Shown: one piece after another, positions 22,701 through 33,575 of the stretch | Numbering within the stretch: position 1 is the first letter of the stretch | How the letters are laid out: each line of letters starts with the position of its first letter | NCBI RefSeq assembly: GCF_037038585.1 | Contig: NC_092524.1 | Location: 68,410,552 to 68,474,551 of the forward strand | Direction of reading: 5' to 3' | Length of the DNA: 64,000 bases | From: Patagioenas fasciata | Lineage: Eukaryota > Chordata > Aves > Columbiformes > Columbidae | Translations under genes and position numbers: made by a program | Notes under the pieces: model-generated | What the model was told of the DNA's origin: nothing | Databases searched by the model: none | What the model saw: the letters and a program-made list of their open reading frames with translations, nothing else

Positions 22701-25700
22701 CTTGGCTGAGGGGAAGGGATGGGCTTCAACCATGTTATTAGATACTAGCAAATCCAAATGGGAGTGAGCCCCAAGAAAAGTGGTTTCATAAGTTCTGTTA
22801 CTAATAGAAGAATTTGTTTTAGTAAGAGGAAATTCCCTTGGAAGATGAATGTCCTTCAAGTACGTGCCAGCGAATTTTGAGTTTAAATGCAACAAAAAGG
22901 AATGAATCACATCTTGGAAGGCTATATATAACACTATGTTAAACATAGAAGCCTGTTTCTAATATCCTTGTGTTAGAAGAATCTTGCGCTCAAGCTGAGT
23001 CTCTGGATTACTTTATGGATTATTTTAACGTTCAAGCTTGAGACTGCAACTTGACTGCAACTTCCCTTCTCCTCCCTTTTTCCCCCTTCTCCTCCCTTTT
23101 TCCCCCTTCTCCTCCCTTTTTCCCCCTTCTCCTCCCTTTTTCCCCCTTCTCCTCCCTTTTTCCCCCTTCTCCTCCCTTTTTCCCCCTTCTCCTCCCTTTT
23201 TCCCCCTTCTCCTCCCTTTTTCCCCCTTCTCCTCCCTTTTTCCCCCTTCTCCTCCCTTTTTCCCCCTTCTCCTCCCTTTTTCCCCCTTCTCCTCCCTTTT
23301 TCCCCCTTCTCCTCCCTTTTTCCCCCTTCTCCTCCCTTTTTCCCCCTTCTCCTCCCTTTTTCCCCCTTCTCCTCCCTTTTTCCCCCTTCTCCTCCCTTTT
23401 TCCCCCTTCTCCTCCCTTTTTCCCCCTTCTCCTCCCTTTTTCCCCCTTCTCCTCCCTTTTTCCCCCTTCTCCTCCCTTTTTCCCCCTTCTCCTCCCTTTT
23501 TCCCCCTTCTCCTCCCTTTTTCCCCCTTCTCCTCCCTTTTTCCCCCTTCTCCTCCCTTTTTCCCCCTTCTCCTCCCTTTTTCCCCCTTCTCCTCCCTTTT
23601 TCCCCCTTCTCCTCCCTTTTTCCCCCTTCTCCTCCCTTTTTCCCCCTTCTCCTCCCTTTTTCCCCCTTCTCCTCCCTTTTTCCCCCTTCTCCTCCCTTTT
23701 TCCCCCTTCTCCTCCCTTTTTCCCCCTTCTCCTCCCTTTTTCCCCCTTCTCCTCCCTTTTTCCCCCTTCTCCTCCCTTTTTCCCCCTTCTCCTCCCTTTT
23801 TCCCCCTTCTCCTCCCTTTTTCCCCCTTCTCCTCCCTTTTTCCCCCTTCTCCTCCCTTTTTCCCCCTTCTCCTCCCTTTTTCCCCCTTCTCCTCCCTTTT
23901 TCCCCCTTCTCCTCCCTTTTTCCCCCTTCTCCTCCCTTTTTCCCCCGGTATCGTATCATATAGGTAGCATATGTTAGTCATATATAAACCAGCATTTTTT
24001 GCATTGCAACTCTGACACTGAAATCTATATTGCAGGTACAAACTTGGTTAAGAAAGCTATTTATGCTATGGTTGAAGGAGATTGTGATGAGGTAAGATTT
24101 TTATAATAATAAACTTCCATAATGTAAATGGTTTGCATTCTCCTATATGTGGATTCACTTCACAGGTTTTTCTTCTACAGGACTTTTTTTTTTTCCTAGG
24201 TGGGGAGTGTGTTGGTAGCTATTTTGCTTAATAATGAAAAGAAAACCTCAGAAAAACACATGGCACAAGTAGGAGAAGGATTTTCTGAGTTCACTATAAG
24301 TGCTCAAATTCAGGTTTTGTTGTATTTTGCGAAGCTGTTCCAGCCTTAGTCACAGGCACATTTTCCTCCTGAGACTCTAGCTGAAGGTGCTGCTGACCAG
24401 TATAACTTGCCTGTCACGTGTAATGCTTCCGTGCTTTCAGAACGCGCGGAGATGCTGGAACGGTGCGTGCTGTGGCGCTGCAGAATGCGGTTTGATCACA
24501 GCGAGTCATCAGGCTGTTCTGACAGCACGGAGCCGCGTTACATAGCACTAACAGAACTTGAATAATCTCGCACGTCAACCAAAACTTGGAAGGAAAGTTG
24601 ACTGAATCACTGTCAAACTTTCTCTGCCTTATGTTATTAGTGTTCCCTTTTACCAGATTACAGTCTCTATTTTGTTTTTTTCTGTATATAAAGCAACTAA
24701 CTATCTTTATGTGCTGTTTAACTTGTGAGGAGCTCTCCATCCATCCTCCTTAATCTGCTTATCTCTCCCTTTAACTTCCATCTGCGTGCTACAAGGCAAT
24801 GGTTAGTTTGTTCCTGCTGTGTGAGCGCTGTGTCATTGCAGTGTGTCACCGTTAACGATCCTTTCATCACTCTATTACCTTGTTTCAACTGCTCCCTCAA
24901 TTGTCCCACTGTGTTGTGGCCAAGTTTCTTAAGCAAAACTTCAATTTTTGTTGCAGGACTCGTGGCACGTACTCTGTTAATTTTTCCACTTGTGTTGTGC
25001 CTCTTGCAGCACCCTTGCATGTGTTCTGACTTCATTCATTGCTTGAGATAGTTCTTCCCTTCAGATTCCTTCATGCCTCTGTTTATTGATGTATTTCTTT
25101 TTCTCTCTTTGATTTATGTTGCACTCAGGCAATACAGTGCAATCTGATACGTTCTGTGATTCTTTAGGTTCTTTGTTTTGGCTTGTTGCTTCTATGATTG
25201 TCTGTAATGTACTTTGCTGTAATCTGTTTTACTACTTCCTACACTGAAACAATCAAGAAAAGGGGTTTTGCTTGTTTGTTCTTTTTTTTCATTGCTTTCC
25301 ACTGTGCTCTTGAATTCATTTGCCATTGCTAGAGTATTCAAAATATTTTAAAAATTAAGAAATAATCGAGGAATGGTATCACACTGTTCACGTCGCAGCT
25401 GGAGAATTGACATGCAGAGAAGTGAATCGCCTACTGTTGTTAGAGAATCACTACTAGAACTGGCTATTTCTACTCAAGCTACCAGAGTTGCAGTCATTAC
25501 CGTAAGATTTATGAGCGATTATGTATTATTCTGTACCATTTCTCACTTAACTTCATTTCTGAATTGGGCTTTCTAACAGATATGTGCCCAACAATCTCTC
25601 TTGTGGCTTTTTTCCTACCACTGTAATATTAGTTCTAAAGTCCTCGCTGATTTTTTTTCCCTTTGTAAAAATGAAATAAATGATAAGGATTGCAAGCTGG

Positions 25701-28700
25701 GCTGCAGTGAGACCTCAGGAGGTTTTAGTCACAGATTTTCATCTATGGTGCTGTATAAATGCTTTGTACCAAGTGCAGGCGGCGTTTTTCAGCCTGTCCC
25801 CCTTTAATGGAAGGTCCTACAATTCCAGCTCCTTAAAGCGTGTGCTGGACGGGTACGGGCACGTTGCAGCTCCGCTTTGGAAATTCGTGGGATGATGATT
25901 CTGAACTAATTATGCTCTCCTTGGGGGCTTTTGCATTGGCTGAGACTTATGCTGGCACAAATTTTGGAAATGGGAGCTTATTATACCTCGACAACATAGA
26001 GCATAAGCAGAGCATATTTCTGACTTCCAACACTGATCAGCACAGGCATACTCACACTAACTTGATATATTTATGTTCTTCTTCACATACAGATTATCTA
26101 CAGCCAAATAGCCAATGTTTCCATGTTTTCTTTGCCATTAAGTGTAGGTTTCTTCCAGCTGTACGTGATACAGAGTAATGATGTTGGTTACTTGTACCTC
26201 ATGATGGATTGCTGAGTTCTCATTCATGACCAGAACCCGAAAAATCCAACTGGCCACCCATTAAAAGCTCTGTCTGACAGAGCCAAGACGCTTGGCCTCA
26301 CCAGTTTTCACTGTCTGATCAAACATGAAATAGCACATCACAGTAATTTGTCTTTGTGAGGTGTGTAAATAGCTTAATAATCTCTACTGCTCTTAAGATG
26401 TTGTTCTACATCCCATCATAAAACCAGAAGCGTGGTGAAAACAGAAAGGTGCTGCTACTTGATGATATAAGATTAACTGTGATTTAAAAATACAGTGTTT
26501 TCTGCAACTTGCTTGGAACAGGATTAAGAACGTGAATATGCAGCTGTGGGCGTCATGAAAAATTTCCAAAGGCTGCTTGGAAACTCTTCCCTTCAATCTA
26601 ATTATGGAAGAGATGCAATAAATGTACTTAATTTTAATAACTTGTGGCATATAATCTGATAAATGCTTTGCTTAGTGCATTGCTTTTCAAAGTCATATAG
26701 ATTGGACTTTTGAGGTATCAACATTGAGTCCTGAAGAATATAGGATTTATACAACACCATAGATGAAAACCTTGAAAATCACTACTGATGTGCTGACATT
26801 TCAAAGTATGCTGCAATATTTTAGTGATTAAGGATGTTTTTTTGGGTGTTCATTGGTTATTTTTCCTGTAAGATAGTTTAACCATGGCCTATGTTAGAGT
26901 AGAAACAAGGGAAGTGATCTGATTTGGGGGTGGGCGGTTAAACTAGAAATAACCTTCAAGCCTGAAGAAAGGACTTGGATAGTAATGAATTCTAATATTT
27001 GGCGTAGTGAACTGAAGGTTTTCAAGATTGTAATGGCCTGAGTTTCCAATAGGTCACAATGATCTAGAATAACTTTATGGGTTGGTTGCATTTAAATAAA
27101 TGCAAACTATGGAAATAAATAAAGGGGGAATAGTGTTTCTCCCATCTCCAAAGTCTTGAAGATATTATTGTTCCAGCGTAAAAAGGAAAGTATGTGCTAA
27201 CTTCAGCAAGTTGGGCATCTGACTGCTTTTTGTACATTTAGTTAGGTTTTCTTTTTAAAAATGGTTCTACTGAAGTCTTTCATGTGGAACTGTTACATCC
27301 CTTAATTGCAGCGAGGAAGGAGCAGTTGTTCATTCATACGTAGGGTTTCCATCTGTGACAAATGACTCCAAGTAATCTGCATACAAATCATTCACTTCAT
27401 ATTACTGAAATAATGTACCGTGTAACTGGGAACCGATCAAAATATGACTGCAGTAAGTGGGACTTTTAAGAGCTTTTCTTTAAGCAAAATGTAGAATCTG
27501 AAAAGAAACTGCAACTTTTCATTCAAAATTTCCCTTGAAACCTTTAGGGTGATTTAAAGTGGGAATTTTTGACCACGCCGGTAGATGTGCCATTTGAATT
27601 CAGTACCACACTTGTAAAAATTCCATTTATACTTTAAGTAATTCTATTCAAAACGATCAAACTATGGACATCTTAGCTTTTTCTGAATCTCCAGATTATC
27701 TGAATTATTAAGTGTTACATTTTGGGTACTACCTTTCTTTAAATGTTAAGGCCGTTAAACTGATTAGGGACACTGGACAAGCACCCGTAATTTGAGTCTG
27801 ATAGGCCAGACTTACAAGTAAGAATAGCAACCTCTGAGAGAGAACTTTCCTCATTTGCTTATTTGATTTGGCTTCATTAACTCTGTGACGTGGTCGCTAA
27901 ACTTGAGTTCATTCAGAGTTTGAAATGAAGAAGCAAGAAAGCTCGACCTCTCCATTTTTCTTCCATTTAGCACTAAAAGGTAGGTGTCAAAAAGGAATAA
28001 CAAGAAGCATCGCACTCTGCTCTCGCTATAGAAGCAGAGTTCTTACTTCTAAACACAGTTAAAATGAGACAGTTGAGATAAAATATTAGGTTTATGAAAT
28101 AGACATAAGAGAAAGCAGCAGCCTTCAGAAAGTTGAAACTTGTGCAGAAAATGCTGTGAAATGCAATCAGACCTTTGCTGGTCTCCAGGGGAGGATGTGA
28201 TTGTGTTTAATATTAGAGAACTTAACAGGCAAGTGTGTACAACAAAATAGACCCTGTGAGACCAGAAATAAATGTAATGTTTGAAGGTTTGGAGCTCAAT
28301 AGAAGAGACATAGAATAGAAGGGACAAATCCTTCACAAAATGAAGCGAATGAAATTTGGGTGAGAAATTACCGTGTTTCCATTTTAGACAGCAGAAATGT
28401 GTCTTTAGACGCATTGAGATCAACGCTCCTTGTAGAGATCAGGGAATTAAGTTTCACTGTGCTGAGTTTTCCGTAGGAATCCCAGAGCAAATCTCCTGCG
28501 TTTGCTTTCAAGACGGGCAATCGCTCAGATAGTGGGATTCCAACAAACCTGAATTTCAACATTGAACCACTCCCTTAAATTCAATGATCTGTCGGGAGTC
28601 TTTTAGCATTGCGAGGTGTGCGAGCTTGCAGTTGAATGTAGACTCGTTATATTGCTCTGCCATTTGTAGTTCCGAGTTCAAATAATAGTCTCTTGCGCTG

Positions 28701-30568
28701 GATTTACGTGGGTCGCATTTGCCCTTTGGCAGAACGCTTGGTGTTGATTGGAATTAAACAGTTGCACAATGCGCATAATTGCGTAGAAATTAGCGTTCTC
28801 TAGGAAAACTATTGCACTTCCATAATTTGCTATAAGTTATATATTTTAATAGATATGGGGTATTCAGACTCCTTGATCAAGTCACAAGACTGGGTAGAAG
28901 TATCCTATGTGGTGCCAGCTAGGGAAATTCAACCTAATTCTTACCATAGGACTAAGAATTGAATTAGGCTTGTCCTAAGTGAGCGGGTACAACAGACTGT
29001 CCTGCTGTGACTTAAGAACTCTGACTATTAATATTTGAATGCGCGAATTCGTTTTCAGAAAACAAACGTCTACATCTTATGTTGTTCATTGAGTTGTTAG
29101 CCCCAGGTTTACTATTCATGCAACATTCTTACACTGAAAAGTGCAGGGAGAATGAACAGTTGGAATGTGGTTAGAGTAGCTTGAAACTTGAGTGCTGATC
29201 AAATATATACATTAAATAGACTTTTAAACCTTATTGAAGGTGACCAGTCTAAGTGCCTCTGTCTTTTGACTTAAACTGCTCTACAAACACAGAATAATAC
29301 TTTATTCCTGGTTTTAAGGCGATGGGGCGGTGTTAACTACTTTTATTGGAACAAAAGGGAGTCCTGAGTTTTGAAGTGGGGTAGATGACGTTTTTTTTGG
29401 CCTAACTACACAACATGGGCATCAAATGCTGGTTTAGAAATGGCCATTAGCGGACTTGACACCCGCAGCGATCACTGGTTTGCTGCAGAAATTGCTTCAA
29501 CTGCGTTTTCATTCCATGCTCTTTCTGCAGTTAGAATCCCAGTATCATTTCGGTTGGAAGAGGCCCTCAGGATCATCAAGTCCAACTGATTGTCCATCAG
29601 CTCCTGTTTAATACGCAAACGTACATTGTCTGGTCAGCACCCTTGCACAACCATCATCTGGCCTTAATAGCAGAATCCTTAAGTAATTGAGTTGGACAAG
29701 AGTAAAGAGGCAAAACAAGTGTTTGTATTTGACTTCTTGTGAACACCAGTGTAGTTTTTTGCCTGTACTTGAAGCTTCTGGGATACTATTGAGTCTTTCC
29801 TTAGGTTGGACTCTATTTACATTTGGGTTTGGGCTGAGCTACTATGGCAGGTCTTCCTACAACTGGGATCTTAAAACAGGAGGGAAAAGGTGGAAGAAGC
29901 TGCTTTTTCTTCCCTGATTTGAGTTTGGTTGAGCACAAATATTCGTTAGCTTGTATCTAAGTCTAAATCGAGGTCAAAGATATTCAATGGCTAAAGAAAA
30001 GCCCATGTGCCAAGTTGTTGTGACATGCAAAAGTTCAGTTGCTCATTCAAAGGATGTTTTGGACCTTAACCTGGTTGGTAGGTTGGGTTTTGGGAGGGGT
30101 TTTTTCGGGGGGGAGATATTGGGAGGTAAGAGTTTGGGGTTTTGTTTGGTTTTTTACCCTAGCTATTAGATAATGAGTTGAAATCCTATTTACAGCATAG
30201 AGCTAAAATCTTGATATGAATGAAAGTTGTTTACAGTTCCAATTGTTGATTAACTGCTTTATTTTATTAAATGTGGGAATGGAGATGGGGGTGAATAAGG
30301 ATAAGAATAAAGTAGTTCCATTCTTTGTTAATAAGTTTAATTTTAAATAAGGACTTTTAATTGGTTCGGTAGTCATGCAATTGCAACTGCTTTCTAATAT
30401 CCGCTTCTTTCTTTTGCTTTTTCCTTAAAGGTTGTATTGGAAACAGAAATCACCAATAAGTCTGCTTTGAAACTTTATGAAAACCTTGGTTTTGTGCGAG
30501 ACAAGAGGCTGTTCAGATACTATTTAAATGGAGTCGATGCACTGCGTCTTAAACTATGGCTGCGTTAA
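12824..30568 (+). CDS. NAA30: N-alpha-acetyltransferase 30, NatC catalytic subunit (spliced, whole locus)
   Basis: Four coding exons, 12824-13735, 20992-21115, 24036-24091 and 30431-30568, join in frame to 1230 nt, giving 409 residues plus TAA. All introns are GT-AG. Residues from about 258 onward match vertebrate NAA30 almost throughout: [12 protein letters not shown] (283-294), the acetyl-CoA loop RRKGIG (341-346) and the GNAT motif [13 protein letters not shown] (373-385). NAA30 with NAA35 and NAA38 forms the cytosolic ribosome-associated NatC complex, which acetylates nascent N-termini starting Met-Leu, Met-Ile, Met-Phe and similar. At 409 residues it is longer than human NAA30 (about 362); the excess lies in the low-complexity N-terminus. 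The neighbour downstream is CCDC198, convergent. Confidence 0.97.
13736..20991. other. NAA30 intron 1 (7256 bp)
   Basis: Donor GTAAGT and acceptor TTTGTCTTTAAG flank a mostly AT-rich intron. I see no CR1 copy, RNA gene or alternative exon that I can support. A plus-strand open frame at 15794-16351 shows no homology I recognise. Confidence 0.85.
20992..21115 (+). CDS. NAA30: NAA30 coding exon 2 (residues 305-345 plus one base)
   Basis: Begins in phase 0 with [20 protein letters not shown] and ends one base into the codon for Gly346 at the donor ATTG|GTAAGA. It encodes the central GNAT strands and the first part of the acetyl-CoA pyrophosphate loop ([13 protein letters not shown], residues 333-345). 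The residue before the loop Gly is Lys343, where human has Asn, a mild change in a variable position of the motif. Confidence 0.97.
21116..24035. other. NAA30 intron 2 (2920 bp)
   Basis: GT-AG intron dominated at its 3' end by the 20-bp pyrimidine minisatellite. Upstream of that it holds unique AT-rich sequence and a two-copy 22-bp duplication (CCCTCATTGACCATTTTTCC-type) at about 21665-21708. The acceptor is AAATCTATATTGCAG, with a plausible branch site in CTCTGACACTGA. Confidence 0.85.
23064..23946. repeat. Homogeneous 20-bp polypyrimidine minisatellite
   Basis: The unit CCTCCCTTTTTCCCCCTTCT repeats from 23071 to 23946, 876 bp or 43.8 copies, with a degenerate partial unit at 23064-23070. 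I found no variant unit in the printed sequence. The + strand, which is the NAA30 sense strand, has no purine in the array. The minus strand is all A and G, with G5 and G3 runs in every unit. Because 20 is not a multiple of 3 and there are no stops, every frame stays open and gives 20-residue protein periodicities that are artefacts. Array end to exon 3 is 89 bp. Confidence 0.98.
24036..24091 (+). CDS. NAA30: NAA30 coding exon 3, 56 nt (residues 346-364)
   Basis: A small exon completing Gly346 and encoding [18 protein letters not shown], ending in phase 0 at GAG|GTAAGA. It contains the helix that follows the acetyl-CoA loop. Because 56 is not divisible by three, skipping it would shift the frame and destroy the C-terminal third of the GNAT domain. 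Its acceptor lies just downstream of the minisatellite. Confidence 0.97.
24092..30430. other. NAA30 intron 3 (6339 bp)
   Basis: GT-AG intron ending at CTTTTTCCTTAAAG. It is AT-rich with no supported exon or RNA gene. The only repeat signal is a short CR1 remnant near 29533. An imperfect inverted repeat (CCTAATTCTTA ... TAAGAATTGAATTAGG) lies at about 28933-28967. Confidence 0.85.
29533..29596 (-). mobile_element. Short old CR1 remnant in NAA30 intron 3
   Basis: AGAATCCCAGTATCATTTCG followed by GTTGGAAGAGGCCCTCAGGA and ATCAAGTCCAACTG matches the reverse complement of a CR1 3' end. It is short and diverged. It is the only CR1 signal I found between about 12.1 and 35.6 kb. Confidence 0.65.
30431..30568 (+). 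CDS. NAA30: NAA30 coding exon 4 (residues 365-409 and stop)
   Basis: Begins [20 protein letters not shown] and ends at LKLWLR followed by TAA, the conserved NAA30 C-terminus. It carries GNAT motif B (LYENLGF, 379-385) and the C-terminal strands. Confidence 0.97.
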   Translation, partial: VVLETEITNKSALKLYENLGFVRDKRLFRYYLNGVDALRLKLWLR

Positions 30569-33500
30569 AAGAAACCATCCCGTCGAGCAACTGACGTCCC
30601 AACAGCGCAGAGTTGTCCTTTGCATGCAATGCAATTTGTCCAAAAATTGCTTTGCAGGTGGACTTAGTAATTTCCATGCAGCTCTTTAATCTGTCAGTGT
30701 CTCATTGAGTGTCGCACATATTTGTTGCACTTTGGCATGGCGCATTACTTGTCAGAATTAAACCCGATTGGTTTCAAACTTGGAGTTGTCTTGGTACCAG
30801 CGAGATGTGCCAGTTGATAGCCAAGATATGTTCATTCATTTGCAAGTCTACTGACTGTATTACATACACAGTGAACATTTTAGCAAAGAACCTGTATGCG
30901 GAGCGCGACTTTTGGTTCCAGAAAAACAAGCCAATGTAGATTGTAAAAATTCTATGAGTATACTAACATTTCATACAAAAATTGCCATAGTTTTCTGGAA
31001 AAGGAAAAAAAAAAAAGGCTTCAATTTTAGGTTTTATTTTTCAATATTGAATTTTCCATTCTTAAATATTGGTACCTCAGTGATTAGTGAATGAAAAAAA
31101 TGTATTGTAGGGTGGGGTGTGTGTTACAATGAGTAACAGTAACAATTAAATTGCGTCTGCCAGTGCCTGTATAGATAAGTATATTTGTCTTCACCTCTAA
31201 GTTTGGAGTGCATGCTTTTATTCTTTTACTTTCTTCAATTGTCTTTGCGAGAAAAATTTCGGCTTTTATTTAAATTCTGGATTTGATAATAAATTATTTC
31301 AGATTTTTATAATTTGGAATACTTCTCCCAAACAAGGGTTGGAAGGCCCTTCTTTTCTTATAGCCAGAAGTGGAAGCTATTTTGAAAACCCTGAGTAGCT
31401 GCTAAAAGAGAACCTGATGTCACCAGTCATTCTCTGCTGGTTTCGGATGCACTTTTTTCATTCAAAGAGTGAGGGACTTGAAAAAAAAGAAGATATAGAA
31501 AATTAATGTAAATTGGTATGATTTTATTTAATCAAAATTATTGCTAGAAGCTCTGAGAAACAGCTATTTTAAGATAGTTGGAACAGTTTTTTTTCAGATT
31601 GCTTTGCTTCAGTGTTCTAAAATGCTTCAATCTTTGGTTCTTGGTCTTGGAAATAAATTTCAAGGTGTATTGTATCCATTTTTAGCTGCTCTCATTTTCT
31701 CTAAACTTACATGAGCTAAATTATTGGGGGATTTTTTTCCCTCTAAAATCAAAGCAGTGGGGAAGGACTTTTCTCTCTCTTTCTCATACTCACTCTTGCT
31801 TTGTTTTTCTCTATATTTTCCCCTTTAATTGGGCTCACACATCAGTATTTTTTCAGTAATTCCAACATCTAGATTTTCTCGTTCGACGTGATCATAGAGC
31901 CCAGTTCGATGAATCACTCGGGGTTTTATTTTCACTTTGGAGAAAAGGTCATTGGTTGACTTGTAATCTGTGAAAAGGATGAACTCAGTGAATCTGCTCT
32001 TCTGTAGCTGAGCGTCATCTTCAGATTTGCCTTACTACACTTTCTTTTGTTTGTTTAGAAGTTGATTTGAGTCTTTTCTTTTGCTAATTACTGTACATTT
32101 AAAACAAACCCAGGAAACCCCCTACCTCCAGTACCATGTAGAAAAGAGCCCTGTGCAGGAAGACTGGATTTAAAGGAAAGCCTTATTTTGCGCAGATGCG
32201 GTGACGGGCATTTCTTACCATGTGCAAACCATGAGTTGTATTTGAAAAGAGAGATTTAGAGCGGAAATTGGCCCTTTTGGCTTTTCTTTATGTATTTAAC
32301 ACGGTGCCCGAGTCGAAGTGCTGTAAACTGGAGTCTGTTATTGGGAGTAAAGCCGCTATTGCCTTGTGATGCACCTGAACCTTTCATTCGGATCATCCTG
32401 ATCCTTCAGCTCTACCAGATTCTCTGGGCAGCTTTTCAGGAGGTTTGGTTCATCGTTAAGGCTTAAATATTGATAATATTAAATGGATCGGAGCAGATAT
32501 CTCCAAGCACAGGAGGTGGTGGCTGCTCTGGCTCAGTTGAACTAAGGAGACAGATCGGGGAGGTTTTGTACCTTGTTAACAGCTGTGGGACCTGTATCCC
32601 AAACTGCAAACTGTGACCACTGATGTTTAAAAACTGAAAAGCCAGACAGGCAAGTTTTCTATACATTAATATTTAAGCCATGGGTGTCTTCAGATTCACA
32701 AACTGACTTCAAAGTGGGCCAGAATGGCTTTTCGTGAAGGCGCTGCCCAAAACGTATTTCCTGAGCAAACTTCAACCACAATTCTGTTTGTTCGTTGTAA
32801 GGAGCGGTCGTCGCCGCGCACGCTTTGAAAACTGCGCAAAATAGGTGCCTGTTTCCTTTATAAAAAGCACATGGCCCAAAAGGTTCTGCTCTGGCTGCTG
32901 CGGAACACGCGGCTCACAACGGAAGATGCTGAAGCTATACGTGTTGGTTCCTATGGAAAGAATCAGATCTGTTCTCTGTGTTGCTTGGGGTTCGAGTATC
33001 AAGTGGGAAGTTCCCAATTTGCAAAGAGGTGAAAGCAGGTTTTCAAACCCCAGCCGTGAAAAGTGGGTCTTTCCTCCTGTCTGTCGCTAAAACACAGTCC
33101 TCTCCCCCCTCTCACCTTTTGCATTGACAAATCGAAGGAGTGGATCACTTTTCTGTTCAAATTTGCCCAAACGTTGCTCTGGGCTGACGTGTTGGTATGG
33201 ATGTTTGCATTATGTTGTTTATTTTAAGAAACGATCAGGTTCATCACCTTCAAGAAAAGTCGGCAAAACGGAATTGGCGTTGCATTGTGTGTCACGAACG
33301 ATTCTTCAGGGCACTGCAAGAAATTGCTGAAAGCCGGTGCGATGTTAAGAGTTCCGGGTCTTGTATGAACATTGCAACCTGTATCGGAGTTCAGGTATCA
33401 GGTGGGCATCTGTGAAAATATCAAATGTATCTCAAAATACTGGACTGCTGTTTTGAGTGGGTTATACGCTGTCCCTTTATCCTTTTTGATGAGAACAAAA

Positions 33501-33575
33501 ACAGTGGGGTTAAGAAATGTACAAGCTGTCTAAATACAATGCAGTCAAATAAATGGTTAAGTTGTTTATCTATTT
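30569..33575 (+). other. NAA30: Probable NAA30 3' UTR (end uncertain)
   Basis: About 3 kb of repeat-free AT-rich sequence follows the stop codon. AATAAA signals occur at 31288-31293, 31652-31657 and 33548-33553. The last is followed by a GT-rich stretch (TGGTTAAGTTGTTT), the best match to a complete polyadenylation site, so alternative 3' ends are likely. Possible microRNA seed matches include GCACTTT (30727-30733, miR-17 family) and TACCTCA (31073-31079, let-7 type); these are short and unproven. Confidence 0.6.

Noticed and set aside
22973-24041. Four long overlapping frames of about 308-338 codons on both strands with 20-residue repeats
   Set aside because: They are produced by the stop-free 20 bp minisatellite, which is open in every frame. 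No start context, splice logic or known repeat protein supports them.
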